DNA from: a virus
IMG/VR virus record: IMGVR_UViG_3300009130_001286
Location: 1 to 24,275 of that record
Length of the DNA stretch: 24,275 nucleotides
Reading direction: 5' to 3' (one strand)
Made by a program: the position numbers and the translations under genes. Under the pieces are notes generated by a model, which did not search any database, was not told the origin of the DNA, and saw only the letters and a program-made list of their open reading frames with translations. Each line of letters starts with the position of its first letter. The first letter of the stretch is position 1. Shown piece by piece: positions 1 through 7,101 of the stretch.

Positions 1-897
1 CTCTGCGCCGGTGGAGAGCGCTAAGTCTGTGAGGATATTTCGTCGTCTCTCTCCGTAGAAAGGCGCCTTCACTGCTGCTATCTTAAGGGATCCCCGAACA
101 GTATTCATCACCAGAGCAGCCAGTGCTTGGCCCTCGATCTCTTCTGCCACAATAATAAGAGGGCGCCCGTCACGCGACACGATCTCTAGCGCTGGAAGGA
201 TCTGTTCTACGGAATCGATTCTATTATCCGTCACCAACAAAAGAGGAGAATCGAAGTGTACTGCGCCGCGGCGTTCGTCGGTGACAAAGGCTGCTGCAGC
301 AAATCCTGCCTCAACACGAAAACCTTCTATCACATCTAACGAAGTATCTATTGTTTTAGATTCCTCAATGGTAATCGAACCATCTTTTCCTGCCTTGTCC
401 ACAGCGGTCGCAATAAGTTTGCCTATCACTCTATCATTGTTGGCTGAAATAGTAGCAATGTTTTCTACATCTTCTAATGTTTCAATGTGTCGGGCCGAGC
501 CTTGCAGTTCCTGCACGAGCTTCTCTGTTGCCAAATCAATTCCGCGCTTAAGTTCTACAGGGGAGGCGCCGGCTGTTATATATCGCTGAGCGCCAACTAT
601 AATTTCGCGCGCCAATACAGTTGCTGTAGTGGTGCCGTCCCCAGCCATCGCATTAGTCTGGGATGTGGCTTGTTTGAGAATCTGTGCTCCAGCATTTTCA
701 AACTCATCGTCTATGTGAACAAACTCACTGACAGTTACACCGTCCTTGGTGATAAAAGGGTCCTTCCCTTTTTGATGTAAGATAACATTGCGACCTTTGG
801 GGCCGAGGGTGGCGGCTACATTGTCCGCGAGAGTGTTAACTCCCTTTAATACTTTTGCGTTTAATTCTGATCGCGACTCAAATATACACTTGGGCAC
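1..897 (-). CDS. groL: GroEL-type chaperonin large subunit (3' part missing)
   Basis: This is a group I chaperonin subunit, which folds proteins in an ATP-driven double ring with GroES. The visible 299 residues match E. coli GroEL numbering without a gap through about residue 204: TLGPKG at 30-35, K51-D52-G53, the ATPase block GDGTTT at 86-91, ISAN at 150-153 and hinge E191-G192. The apical domain continues with VKAP-x-Y-G-E-R-R near the window edge, and the rest of the gene lies outside. The start is GTG at 897 with GAGG six bases upstream; the ATG-less reading frame and exact register with E. coli support it. A promoter lies at 924-951. The apical pocket is odd: residues 199-204 read FAAAAF where E. 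coli has YLSPYF. Phage-encoded GroEL is known from some large phages. A matching GroES lies at 16064-16342. Confidence 0.97.
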   Translation of the reverse strand, partial: MPKCIFESRSELNAKVLKGVNTLADNVAATLGPKGRNVILHQKGKDPFITKDGVTVSEFVHIDDEFENAGAQILKQATSQTNAMAGDGTTTATVLAREIIVGAQRYITAGASPVELKRGIDLATEKLVQELQGSARHIETLEDVENIATISANNDRVIGKLIATAVDKAGKDGSITIEESKTIDTSLDVIEGFRVEAGFAAAAFVTDERRGAVHFDSPLLLVTDNRIDSVEQILPALEIVSRDGRPLIIVAEEIEGQALAALVMNTVRGSLKIAAVKAPFYGERRRNILTDLALSTGAE

Positions 898-923
898 ACG
901 TCACCTCTCTTTCTTATTATATT

Positions 924-951
924 ATTATAACACAGATGTTTGAAATGTCAA
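924..951 (-). promoter_or_regulatory. Sigma-70-type promoter for groEL
   Basis: On the minus strand TTGACA (946-951), a 16-base spacer and TATAAT (924-929) are both perfect consensus hexamers, with TGT before the -10 (extended -10). It fills the short gap after the stop codon of the 581-residue gene. The predicted transcript start near 917 leaves a 20-base leader holding the AGAGAGGTGA ribosome site. The -35 lies in a 6-base-arm inverted repeat, GTTTGA-CATT-TCAAAC. Confidence 0.85.
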
Positions 952-952
952 A

Positions 953-2698
953 CTACTTTTTGGTCTTAAGTTTGGTTGTCTTCTTTTCAATATCTTTGGC
1001 GCTGCTTATCGCTGTTGCAGCCTGCGAATCGTTCGACAATCCACCAGCAAAAAAGCCATTTAAATTATCCGACAAAGTTTTAAGTGAGGTAAACACAGAA
1101 AAGATTTCGTCATTTAAAAGCTTGGACACGTTCTTGAGCATCTTCTCCACAATCTCACCACCAATTAGAATATTCCCCAGCTCCTGGGAAAAGATGGGGG
1201 CGCCCGGTTCCGTCGCCTGTGCTCGATTAAGGTCGAACTGTTCTTCGTTCAGGAACCCATAAGTGTTAAGAAGCGCCTGCTTCTTTTCTTCGAAGGATAG
1301 CTCTTTATAAAAAACCTTAAGATCATCCATATCGGTAACCCACTGGGTTTCCTTCAGCGCTTGCGTGCGCTTAAGCTTCATTTCGGCGGCTTTAAGAGAG
1401 CCCACGATCATTGCGTTGGCGGCAGCTAGCCTCTTTCCAAGAAATCCAAAGCTCCGCTTTCCAGGTACCTTTTTTGTATCGCGATCAGGGCTTTGTTCGG
1501 GATTGTTAATGTATAGGTTCCTAGCTAGTTCACTAAGCGGGTCAGCCTTCATAAGCGAAATGCCACGAATGACTTCGCGTGGTGGAGGCTCTTCGCCCTC
1601 CTTGACTTTAGCGGCCGGGGCGAGACTAAAGTAGTCGTCCTTTTTGGCATAATCAATAACATCTAAAATATACTCAATATCTTTCTCACTGGGAAAGGAG
1701 GGGTCTAGTCCCTCCGGGCGCTGCGGCAGCGCTATCTCTTTTTTAGCGAGCGTAACGCTATCTGCCCCGAGGAGATCCTTGAAATTCCTAATAAAATCTG
1801 ATTCCAAATCCTCTGGAGTATGCATGTCTACTGACGGCAGTGTGCTATTAAAGTCTAGGGTGCCGCCTTTCTTTACCGCTGCCACATACGCAGCGGGGAG
1901 CCAGATATTCTTCTGAGACTTGTCCATGGAGGACGCGAGAATATTAAACACATTATCGAGCGTGAAGTCAAACTGGTAGAACTTAATCCCACCCTTCTGC
2001 TGAAGGCCCTCGCCTTTAATGTCTTTGGTGCACACAACATACCGCATGCCTGCGCCCCCATCGGCGGGGTGATCAAATTTAGGCTCTCTTAGATCTCTTA
2101 CTAGGTCGCGGAAGCTTCCCCCCACCTTGAGGGTTTTCTCTGCATACAGCTTAAGGCTGACCGGGATGTTATCACCCGTTCTAAAGTCTGCAATAGTTCC
2201 GGTGTTAGCTTTGATCTGTTCTCCGTGTAGAAGTGTAGCCAGGAAGGCCTCAAAGGTGAATCCTGCTGAGGATGCGTTAAAGTTGGTCACCACTTTGGTA
2301 AGTGTTTTGTAAAATACAAGGTAAGAAATAAGCTTAGTAATGGCATCCGTATTGTTCTTGGCGTTGGCCATAATGTTTGCCGGACCTTGTGGGCCATAAA
2401 ATTTCTGAAGGGATTTGATCTGTCCCTCAAAGGTGTCGTCGGCGCTCCCAATGTTGTCAAGATATTGCTGCAGCAACGCGCGTTGTGGGCCCAGGATCTG
2501 CTCTCCGTCTTCGTCGGTGCTCACATCCGACCAACCAATCTCAGAAATAGGTATGTCCGGGATCATGGACCATTCAAAGGTTGCGCGCGGGGGCGTCGAG
2601 GCGTCTGCCTCTACAAGCAAAAACTTAAGGACCTCATTAATCAGGTCTTCGTTGTCCGCTTCCTTATAAAAGCGCTCGACTAGTGCATCAATATTCAT
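953..2698 (-). CDS. Unknown 581-residue protein with a possible PD-(D/E)XK nuclease-like core
   Basis: I do not recognise a named family. ATG at 2698 has GAGG seven bases upstream. Residues 145-183 show a pattern typical of PD-(D/E)XK nuclease folds: a helix with GFTFEAFLATLLHG (E150), then TIADF (D171), then VSLKL (S181-L-K183, an SxK variant of ExK), with mixed alpha/beta sequence around it. This is pattern recognition, not an established match. The N-terminus ends a helix in LKFLLVEA (L-V-E at 28-30), which could be a prohead-protease site. The last ten residues are lysine-rich. It lies between ClpP-like protease A, 26 bases upstream, and groEL, which has its own promoter, so it probably ends this transcription unit. 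A structural or internal virion protein is the main alternative. Confidence 0.75.
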   Translation of the reverse strand: MNIDALVERFYKEADNEDLINEVLKFLLVEADASTPPRATFEWSMIPDIPISEIGWSDVSTDEDGEQILGPQRALLQQYLDNIGSADDTFEGQIKSLQKFYGPQGPANIMANAKNNTDAITKLISYLVFYKTLTKVVTNFNASSAGFTFEAFLATLLHGEQIKANTGTIADFRTGDNIPVSLKLYAEKTLKVGGSFRDLVRDLREPKFDHPADGGAGMRYVVCTKDIKGEGLQQKGGIKFYQFDFTLDNVFNILASSMDKSQKNIWLPAAYVAAVKKGGTLDFNSTLPSVDMHTPEDLESDFIRNFKDLLGADSVTLAKKEIALPQRPEGLDPSFPSEKDIEYILDVIDYAKKDDYFSLAPAAKVKEGEEPPPREVIRGISLMKADPLSELARNLYINNPEQSPDRDTKKVPGKRSFGFLGKRLAAANAMIVGSLKAAEMKLKRTQALKETQWVTDMDDLKVFYKELSFEEKKQALLNTYGFLNEEQFDLNRAQATEPGAPIFSQELGNILIGGEIVEKMLKNVSKLLNDEIFSVFTSLKTLSDNLNGFFAGGLSNDSQAATAISSAKDIEKKTTKLKTKK

Positions 2699-2724
2699 GG
2701 GTTATCCTCGTAAGCTAATACTAA

Positions 2725-3339
2725 TTAGATGATTTTATCAACAAGACCCATTTCTAATGCGTCCTCGGCTGAGAAAAACTCATCTGTGTTACGCGACATT
2801 ATATTATAGATCTCTCCGACCGATAACTTGCTGTGTTCTGCTAGCGCTTCAACCATCATATCCTCGACCTTCTTGAGTTCATCAAAATTGGCTCGAATAT
2901 CAGGATGGGTGCCAGATGCATTGGAAGAACAGTGATGGATCATCACGCGTGCGTTCTTGGCCAAATAACGTTTGCCGGGGGTTCCCGCGGCAAGGAGAAG
3001 AACTGCAGCCGAATAGACGCGCCCATATCCAAAGGTTGCAATGTCACGATTGGCTTTTACCACTCGCATAAGATCATAAACCGAGAACATGTCATTAACT
3101 GACCCTCCGCCCGAAGAGATAAAAAACTCAATATCCCCAGTGTCTTCAAGATCTTCTTTGGCGCACATTATACGCCCACCATTAAATCCCAACAAGGACA
3201 TCGCCATCTGCTGGGCGGCCTCTTCGGTGATGTCGCCGACTAATCCCATAAGCGGGGGCTCTTCCTCTGCGACGGGGCCCAGCATATGTGCTTCGCTGGG
3301 AAGATTCTCTTCTTCTGGGGCTTCGTTATTGGTAAACAT
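2725..3339 (-). CDS. clpP: ClpP-like serine protease A
   Basis: This is a ClpP/S14-family peptidase of 204 residues, close to the family length. The catalytic triad is intact: S110 in GRVYSAAVLLLAAG, H135 in VMIHH and D186 in NTDEFFSAEDAL. The glycine-rich ISSGGGS strand at 74-80 and the LLAAG-x-x-GKRY block are also typical. An acidic, Pro-rich N-terminal extension of about 30 residues precedes the fold and lacks a clear ClpP propeptide. ATG follows directly on the upstream TAA, with AGGAGG further upstream. A promoter inside the preceding gene (3458-3486) points at it. It may partner with a host ClpX/ClpA or process phage proteins. A prohead-protease role (ClpP-type maturation proteases exist) is an alternative. 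A second ClpP-like gene is at 6529-7101. Confidence 0.92.
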   Translation of the reverse strand: MFTNNEAPEEENLPSEAHMLGPVAEEEPPLMGLVGDITEEAAQQMAMSLLGFNGGRIMCAKEDLEDTGDIEFFISSGGGSVNDMFSVYDLMRVVKANRDIATFGYGRVYSAAVLLLAAGTPGKRYLAKNARVMIHHCSSNASGTHPDIRANFDELKKVEDMMVEALAEHSKLSVGEIYNIMSRNTDEFFSAEDALEMGLVDKII

Positions 3340-3753
3340 TTATTCTTTTTCTCCTCCTAAAGCGCGTAACTCAGTTCTCAAAAAGGCCATGGCTTCGTGC
3401 CAGTTGTTGAAGGGCATCATGCTGCGAAAATTACGCGGAACCTTAGTTACTAAAGATAGTATAACAGCATCCTTCCACTTTGTCAAGGTCCTTTCGTCGA
3501 CCTCCTCAAACTTGCGAATTTGTTCACGAGTAAAGTCAGCTTCACGCATCTGCTTTCTTTTAAGTTCTTTGAGGAATTCTACATCTTCAATAATTCCAAC
3601 ACACATTAACAAAAGGTGTGCTATAACTTCTCGTAACAGGCGCCACATATGCACCACCTCGAATAAGCGCGTTAAATAAAAACTGGTGAACACTCCTGCA
3701 GCGAAACCAAGGACCACAAATACCATGAGCTCTTGTGTTGTTACTTCATACAT
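3340..3753 (-). CDS. Small membrane-anchored protein of unknown function
   Basis: The 137-residue product has one predicted transmembrane helix at about residues 9-29 (LMVFVVLGFAAGVFTSFYLT), then a second amphipathic/hydrophobic stretch around 40-55 (LREVIAHLLLMCVGII). The rest is charged and helical, rich in Lys, Arg and Glu. The likely topology is an N-terminal anchor with a cytoplasmic helical tail. No family is recognised. Start ATG 3753 has GGAT six to seven bases upstream. The gene has its own promoter (3799-3827) just after a terminator, ends in TAA directly against the ClpP-like gene's ATG, and carries inside it a promoter for that protease. Co-transcription hints at a link to the protease, but nothing more can be claimed. 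Confidence 0.82.
   Translation of the reverse strand: MYEVTTQELMVFVVLGFAAGVFTSFYLTRLFEVVHMWRLLREVIAHLLLMCVGIIEDVEFLKELKRKQMREADFTREQIRKFEEVDERTLTKWKDAVILSLVTKVPRNFRSMMPFNNWHEAMAFLRTELRALGGEKE
3458..3486 (-). promoter_or_regulatory. Sigma-70-type promoter inside the membrane-protein gene, for ClpP-like A
   Basis: On the minus strand TTGACA (3481-3486), 17 bases, TATACT (3458-3463), preceded by TGT (extended -10). The predicted start near 3451 gives a leader of about 112 bases to the protease ATG at 3339. It belongs to the set of CTTGAC promoters in this window. Confidence 0.7.
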
Positions 3754-3769
3754 AATCTATCCAAACTAA

Positions 3770-3800
3770 AAAGGCTGTGGGGGTTACCCACAGCCTTTAG
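3770..3800 (-). terminator. Rho-independent terminator after the acidic core-like gene
   Basis: A perfect 11-base inverted repeat, AAGGCTGTGGG / CCCACAGCCTT, with a 5-base loop is followed on the minus strand by a short T run (CCTTTTTAG). It lies about 40 bases past the stop at 3837 and would end transcripts from the acidic protein gene. It overlaps the predicted start of the next promoter's transcript. Confidence 0.85.
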
Positions 3801-3827
3801 TATATGTTAGGATCGCTTGAAAGTCAA
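3799..3827 (-). promoter_or_regulatory. Sigma-70-type promoter for the membrane protein/ClpP-like A unit
   Basis: On the minus strand TTGACT (3822-3827), 17 bases, TATACT (3799-3804). The -35 sits in a 7-base-arm inverted repeat (CGCTTGA-CTT-TCAAGCG, 3814-3830). The predicted start near 3792 falls inside the terminator stem, so the new RNA would begin with a 6-base-pair hairpin (TGTGGG...CCCACA) and a leader of about 39 bases. Confidence 0.75.
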
Positions 3828-3836
3828 GCGTTATTT

Positions 3837-4649
3837 CTAATTCTTCGTGAGAGCACTCTTGAGAATTCGTGCAGCAACACGCTTGGTGATCTGCTCCACA
3901 ATGTCATCAGTAGCCTCGGTGGACTCATTCTTCTCGTAAGCCAATTCGTCCTCTTCCTTCGCTGTCTCGCGACGCTTCGGGCCTCGACCATGGTGGCCCT
4001 TCTTTTTAAGGTCCTTCTTCTTGATGTTACCCTTTTTGGTTCCTTCTTCAAGCTCATCGTCAGTACCTTCGGTGGTAACCTCTTCCTCGTCACCCTCTTG
4101 CAGTTCAAGCTCGTCTTCAACCTCAACATCTTCAACATCGTCACCGGCATCAAGTTCAACATCCATCTCGACTTCGTCCTCTTCGGGCTCTACCTCATCG
4201 GAGTCGATTTCTACTTCGTCGCCCAGGACACCCTCTAGGGCACTCTCTAGGGCGCCCAGGAAGTCATCAACGGAAACCATGCGGCCTCCGCCTTCGTCGG
4301 CTGGGGCTTCGATGTCGCCAAGGTCTTCGGCAGCATCGTCCTCAAGGTCGTCGGCGTGATCCATGTCGTGCTCGGCATCCTCAAGATCATGCTCTTCTGC
4401 CCCAAGATCCTCCTCTTCATAAAGAGAGCCATCTGCGGCTTCGCCTTGACCTCGGCCGTGGCCTAGATTGGCGGTACCGCCGGGAGGTGCTAGCGCTCCG
4501 GTGCGGCCGGTGCGAAGCTCCTCTAACTCTTCTGCTTCTTCAGTAGTTTCAGTAAGGCCCTCTACAAACCCGGGGGTAAGGGGTTCCAAGCTGGCCAGCT
4601 TCATGAACTGCCGAACTTGTGATTCATTTAATAGATTCTTTTTTGACAT
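3837..4649 (-). CDS. Very acidic protein, probably prohead core/scaffold-like
   Basis: This 270-residue protein is dominated by Glu and Asp from about residue 30 to 210. A basic, Lys/Arg-rich patch follows (about 205-230, KKKDLKKKGHHGRG), and it ends in a basic amphipathic helix (VEQITKRVAARILKSALTKN). The composition resembles T4-type prohead core or internal proteins rather than enzymes. The start MSKKNLLNES contains L7-N8-E9, which fits the (L/I)-x-E cleavage rule of T4-type prohead proteases, followed by an amphipathic helix (RQFMKLASLEPL). Start ATG 4649 has TTAGGAGAC upstream. A candidate late motif lies at 4690-4699 and a terminator follows the gene. I infer a capsid-interior role. The low-complexity acidic region produces long spurious frames on the other strand. 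Confidence 0.8.
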   Translation of the reverse strand: MSKKNLLNESQVRQFMKLASLEPLTPGFVEGLTETTEEAEELEELRTGRTGALAPPGGTANLGHGRGQGEAADGSLYEEEDLGAEEHDLEDAEHDMDHADDLEDDAAEDLGDIEAPADEGGGRMVSVDDFLGALESALEGVLGDEVEIDSDEVEPEEDEVEMDVELDAGDDVEDVEVEDELELQEGDEEEVTTEGTDDELEEGTKKGNIKKKDLKKKGHHGRGPKRRETAKEEDELAYEKNESTEATDDIVEQITKRVAARILKSALTKN

Positions 4650-4689
4650 AGTCGATTGTCTCCTAACATATATATCGCGAATATGCTAC

Positions 4690-4699
4690 TTTTAAATAG
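4690..4699 (-). promoter_or_regulatory. Candidate late-promoter motif (variant copy)
   Basis: The minus strand reads ACTATTTAAA followed by AGTAG, overlapping the stop of the sigma-like gene. It resembles the exact copies at 16054-16063 and 23237-23246, which also precede capsid-targeted-looking genes. It is a weaker match, so the call is tentative. Confidence 0.3.
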
Positions 4700-4934
4700 T
4701 TTCTCTGGTCTTTAATGTCTTTTTTAATTTAACAAGAGCAGCATCGACCAGTTGCTTGGCCCGCACAGTGCTGACTTGATGACGCTTCCCTATTTCTTCC
4801 AAGGTCATCGGGCCATGTTTTTGAATAGCAACAGAAGTACAGTTAAGATCCTCCTCATAGTCAATATACAGGCGACACTCCTTCTGATCACACACTCTTT
4901 TTCTTAAATAACATTCTGTAGCACATTTTTTCAT
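4692..4934 (-). CDS. Small zinc-finger/sigma region 4-like transcription factor
   Basis: The product has 80 residues. The N-terminal half has five cysteines (C4, C8, C15, C20, C32) spaced like a zinc-binding knuckle, with an ECRLYIDYEEDLNC block. The C-terminal half, about 43-72, reads MTLEEIGKRHQVS-TVRAKQL, the helix-turn-helix pattern of sigma-70 region 4 (TLEEIG-x-x-x-x-VS-x-x-R-x-x-Q). It lacks regions 2 and 3, so it cannot be a complete sigma-70 factor. A DNA-binding role in phage transcription is the best inference: a late-promoter specificity factor, or an adapter contacting host RNA polymerase. Its ATG overlaps the stop of the RHH-like gene (ATGA), so translation is probably coupled. 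The acidic core-like gene follows directly. Confidence 0.85.
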   Translation of the reverse strand: MKKCATECYLRKRVCDQKECRLYIDYEEDLNCTSVAIQKHGPMTLEEIGKRHQVSTVRAKQLVDAALVKLKKTLKTRETI

Positions 4935-5263
4935 AGCTCTGGTAACTCCTCTTCTAGTATATCAAATATGTTTTGGACATCTTCCTCCGTTAATGCCAAT
5001 TCCTCCATTAACTTGTTGCCTTGTTCTCGAAGCTTCTTAGACTTATTGGTTCGCGTTTTAGACTGAACGTTGTTGTTAATTTTATATTCATCTAAGAAGG
5101 ACGAAAACAAAGGGTCGCCGTTCAAATAGGATTCCACACAGTAGCGAAAGAATTCACTTTGGGTTTTTATTTGATCATAATAAAGCCTTATCTTTAAATT
5201 TTCATGTAATTTAGAATCTAAAAAAAAGGTAAGTTTAGAATGAGTGGCGGGGATTTCTTTCAT
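4931..5263 (-). CDS. Ribbon-helix-helix-like DNA-binding protein
   Basis: The first 50 residues of this 110-residue protein fit a ribbon-helix-helix fold: a strand (SKLTFFLD), helix A (SKLHENLKIRLYYDQIK) and helix B beginning TQSEFFRYCVESYL. After a Lys/Arg-rich linker (about 70-85), the C-terminus is an acidic helix (LTEEDVQNIFDILEEELPEL). RHH proteins bind DNA as dimers, often as repressors. The target here is unknown. The gene is joined by ATGA overlaps to the IMPDH-like gene upstream and the sigma-like gene downstream, so the pair may form a small regulatory module behind the guaB promoter. Confidence 0.72.
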   Translation of the reverse strand: MKEIPATHSKLTFFLDSKLHENLKIRLYYDQIKTQSEFFRYCVESYLNGDPLFSSFLDEYKINNNVQSKTRTNKSKKLREQGNKLMEELALTEEDVQNIFDILEEELPEL

Positions 5264-6282
5264 CGTAAAATATGAGTAGCACTTTCCATCTGTCCGCTAG
5301 CTGTTTGGCGTATAAACTTTGCTTTAGCCTGAAGTTCATTAATACTGTGGGCGCCAGAGTATGAGAGGCCGCTGCGTACGCCGCGGACGAGGTCCTCCAG
5401 TACGCCCTTCACGGGCCCCTTGCACGGGACGGTCGTCGCGATGCCCTCCAAAGAGGCTGTCTTACCGCGCCACGCCACCTGGGCATCCTTGCTGGCCATC
5501 CCCCGATAAGACTTAAAGGTCCCCTCGCGGGTGTTAATTACGTCCCCAGGAGTTTCATCAGTACCTGACAAGAGAGAACCAAGCATAACGAAGTCAGCCC
5601 CAGCTGCCAAAGCCTTGACAATATCTCCCGAGTTTCGGATTCCCCCGTCAGCAATGATGGGAGCGTTCCTGTCTGATCTCGCGCAGTCAATAATGGTTTG
5701 AAGGCCCGGCACACCATGGCCAGTCTGAATCCGAGTTGAACAAATAGAACCGCCACCAATATTGCAACGCACACTATCGGCTCCCCAATCGACCAAGTCA
5801 TTGTAACCCTCCAAGGTTGCGATGTTGCCCGCCATGATGTGAACGGCATCCCCAAAGACCTCACGCAATTCATGAAGCGCTTCTTTCATTAATGTGTGGT
5901 GCCCGTGGGCTACGTCCACACATAGGATTCGCACGCCCGCATCATAAAGGGCTGTCGCTCTATCTAAATAGTCTCCGGTTGTGCCTATTGCGGCTGCTGC
6001 ATTACAGTTTGCCTTTATTATAATACCGTCGAGGATCTCGGCTTGTTCTTTTATTGTGTTGTAACGGTGCACAACAGCGAGACCGCCTTCTTGCCACATG
6101 GATATTCCCATTTCTTCTTCACTAATGGTGTCCATAGGGCTTGCTATGATAGGCAATTCTAATCGTGTGGTTGGACCGTTTCCTCGTAAAATTGAAGATG
6201 TATTTATGGCCGAGCGACTCTTAATGTCTGAATATTGTGGCTCCAGCAAGACATCATTGTAGGTGAGGGCTTCTCTAATCAT
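5260..6282 (-). CDS. guaB: IMP dehydrogenase/GMP reductase family enzyme without CBS domains
   Basis: This 340-residue TIM-barrel enzyme acts on purine nucleotides: IMP to XMP if a dehydrogenase, GMP to IMP if a reductase. The catalytic loop GGGSICSTR carries C181. The phosphate-binding blocks [20 protein letters not shown] (D212) and [10 protein letters not shown], and YRGMAS, read more like IMP dehydrogenase than GMP reductase. The regulatory CBS pair normally inserted after the first strands is absent, giving a reductase-like length. The flap between YRGMAS and VPCKGP is also short and lacks the RYFQ motif of bacterial IMPDH, so the reaction should be tested. Start ATG 6282 overlaps the upstream stop by 8 bases. 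Promoter 6309-6337 gives a 20-base leader with AGGA and GGAAAGAG. It heads a coupled unit with the RHH-like and sigma-like genes. Confidence 0.93.
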   Translation of the reverse strand: MIREALTYNDVLLEPQYSDIKSRSAINTSSILRGNGPTTRLELPIIASPMDTISEEEMGISMWQEGGLAVVHRYNTIKEQAEILDGIIIKANCNAAAAIGTTGDYLDRATALYDAGVRILCVDVAHGHHTLMKEALHELREVFGDAVHIMAGNIATLEGYNDLVDWGADSVRCNIGGGSICSTRIQTGHGVPGLQTIIDCARSDRNAPIIADGGIRNSGDIVKALAAGADFVMLGSLLSGTDETPGDVINTREGTFKSYRGMASKDAQVAWRGKTASLEGIATTVPCKGPVKGVLEDLVRGVRSGLSYSGAHSINELQAKAKFIRQTASGQMESATHILR

Positions 6283-6532
6283 CTTGTACTCTTTCCAATC
6301 CTTCTTGTATTGTACTCCAACAATCGGGACATGTCAAGCGAACTCTTTCTTCTCGCACTACAACATGCCAGCTTTTAACTGTTTCCTTGTTTCTCTCAAA
6401 TGGAGATTTACAAACACAGCATTCTTTAGGGTGGTTAAGAAATGCCGCGGCTTGTTTTTCTAGTTGTTGTTTCGCAGCTTTTCTATCCTTCTTGCGTTTG
6501 TTGCTATCGACTTTTCTTATTTTAGGTCTCAT
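6275..6532 (-). CDS. Small zinc-finger protein of unknown role
   Basis: The product has 85 residues. The N-terminus is strongly basic (RPKIRKVDSNKRKKDRKAAK) and leads into a helix. Two cysteine knuckles, C38/C39-x-C41 and C68-x-x-C71, could hold one zinc ion around the strand pair SWHVVVREERVRLT. I recall similar small proteins as hypotheticals in T4-like phages, but no function. The start was taken at ATG 6532, which overlaps the ClpP-like B stop as ATGA. A longer frame to 6586 exists but would run deep into that gene. The promoter for the IMPDH-like gene lies within its 3' end. Confidence 0.78.
   Translation of the reverse strand: MRPKIRKVDSNKRKKDRKAAKQQLEKQAAAFLNHPKECCVCKSPFERNKETVKSWHVVVREERVRLTCPDCWSTIQEGLERVQDD
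6309..6337 (-). promoter_or_regulatory. Sigma-70-type promoter for the guaB unit
   Basis: On the minus strand TTGACA (6332-6337), 17 bases, TACAAT (6309-6314). It lies inside the end of the zinc-finger gene. The predicted start near 6302 leaves a 20-base leader. The -35 overlaps the palindrome GACATGTC. Confidence 0.75.
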
Positions 6533-7101
6533 ACTATCCCGTCGATAACCCCAAGGCGCAGGGCCTCCTCTGCCGTCATATACCAATCAATCTTGTTCTT
6601 CAGAACGTCTGCCAGTTTCTTTTGGCTAATATTAGTACGCTCTAGGGTTATTTCCTCTATCTTCTTTTGAAGTCTCTTGGTTTCTTCCAGGCTCTCCTCC
6701 ATATCTTTGACCTTTCCAAAGAAGCCAGTGGACACTTGGTGGTAAAGGGGGGTGGAGTATTCATAACCAAATCTTTTGTGGCCACAAATTAAAATCATAA
6801 ACCCACAGGACATGGCCGCCCCGGCAGCGATCGTATGAATAGGAGTGACGCTCTTGTTCATGATACCAAGAAGACCCATACATTGATAGACAGCACCCCC
6901 ATAAGAATCGATGTAAATTTCGATAGGCTTAGGCTGATACTCCAAATCATAAATTGGATAAAGCTTTTCCATATATCGATCGTGTTGATTGATCTCAATA
7001 ATGGATTTAGTCAAGTCGTTCATAGACTTCTGGTTTACTTGTGCAGCCAAGTATAGAGTGCGCTTCTTGGGGCGCGGAAGGTCAGCACTTACATCACTCA
7101 T
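6529..7101 (-). CDS. clpP: ClpP-like serine protease B
   Basis: This second ClpP-family peptidase has 190 residues. The triad is intact at near-E. coli positions: S98 in AAGAAMSCG, H121 in TPLYHQ and D172 in KIDWYMTAEEAL. The EIYIDSYGGAV strand replaces the usual InSPGG, and the handle region is a charged helix (about 130-165). It differs strongly from protease A (2725-3339), so these are diverged paralogues or separate acquisitions. Two ClpP types could form a mixed double ring. ATG 7101 follows directly on the dUTPase stop. No Clp ATPase is seen in the window, so a host ATPase or an ATP-independent role is needed. Confidence 0.93.
   Translation of the reverse strand: MSDVSADLPRPKKRTLYLAAQVNQKSMNDLTKSIIEINQHDRYMEKLYPIYDLEYQPKPIEIYIDSYGGAVYQCMGLLGIMNKSVTPIHTIAAGAAMSCGFMILICGHKRFGYEYSTPLYHQVSTGFFGKVKDMEESLEETKRLQKKIEEITLERTNISQKKLADVLKNKIDWYMTAEEALRLGVIDGIV

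Noticed and set aside
1940-1975. TTGACT with TTTAAT at 17 bases inside the 581-residue gene
   Set aside because: The -10 lacks the key A at position 2 and the site is mid-gene with no gene start downstream within a useful distance.
2699-2724. Small hairpin CTAAT-ACTA-ATTAG as a terminator
   Set aside because: The stem is only five A/T-rich base pairs, with no T run following.
6990-7016. TTGACT at 7010-7015 as an eleventh promoter
   Set aside because: No acceptable -10 follows at 16-18 bases; the site encodes part of the protease N-terminus.
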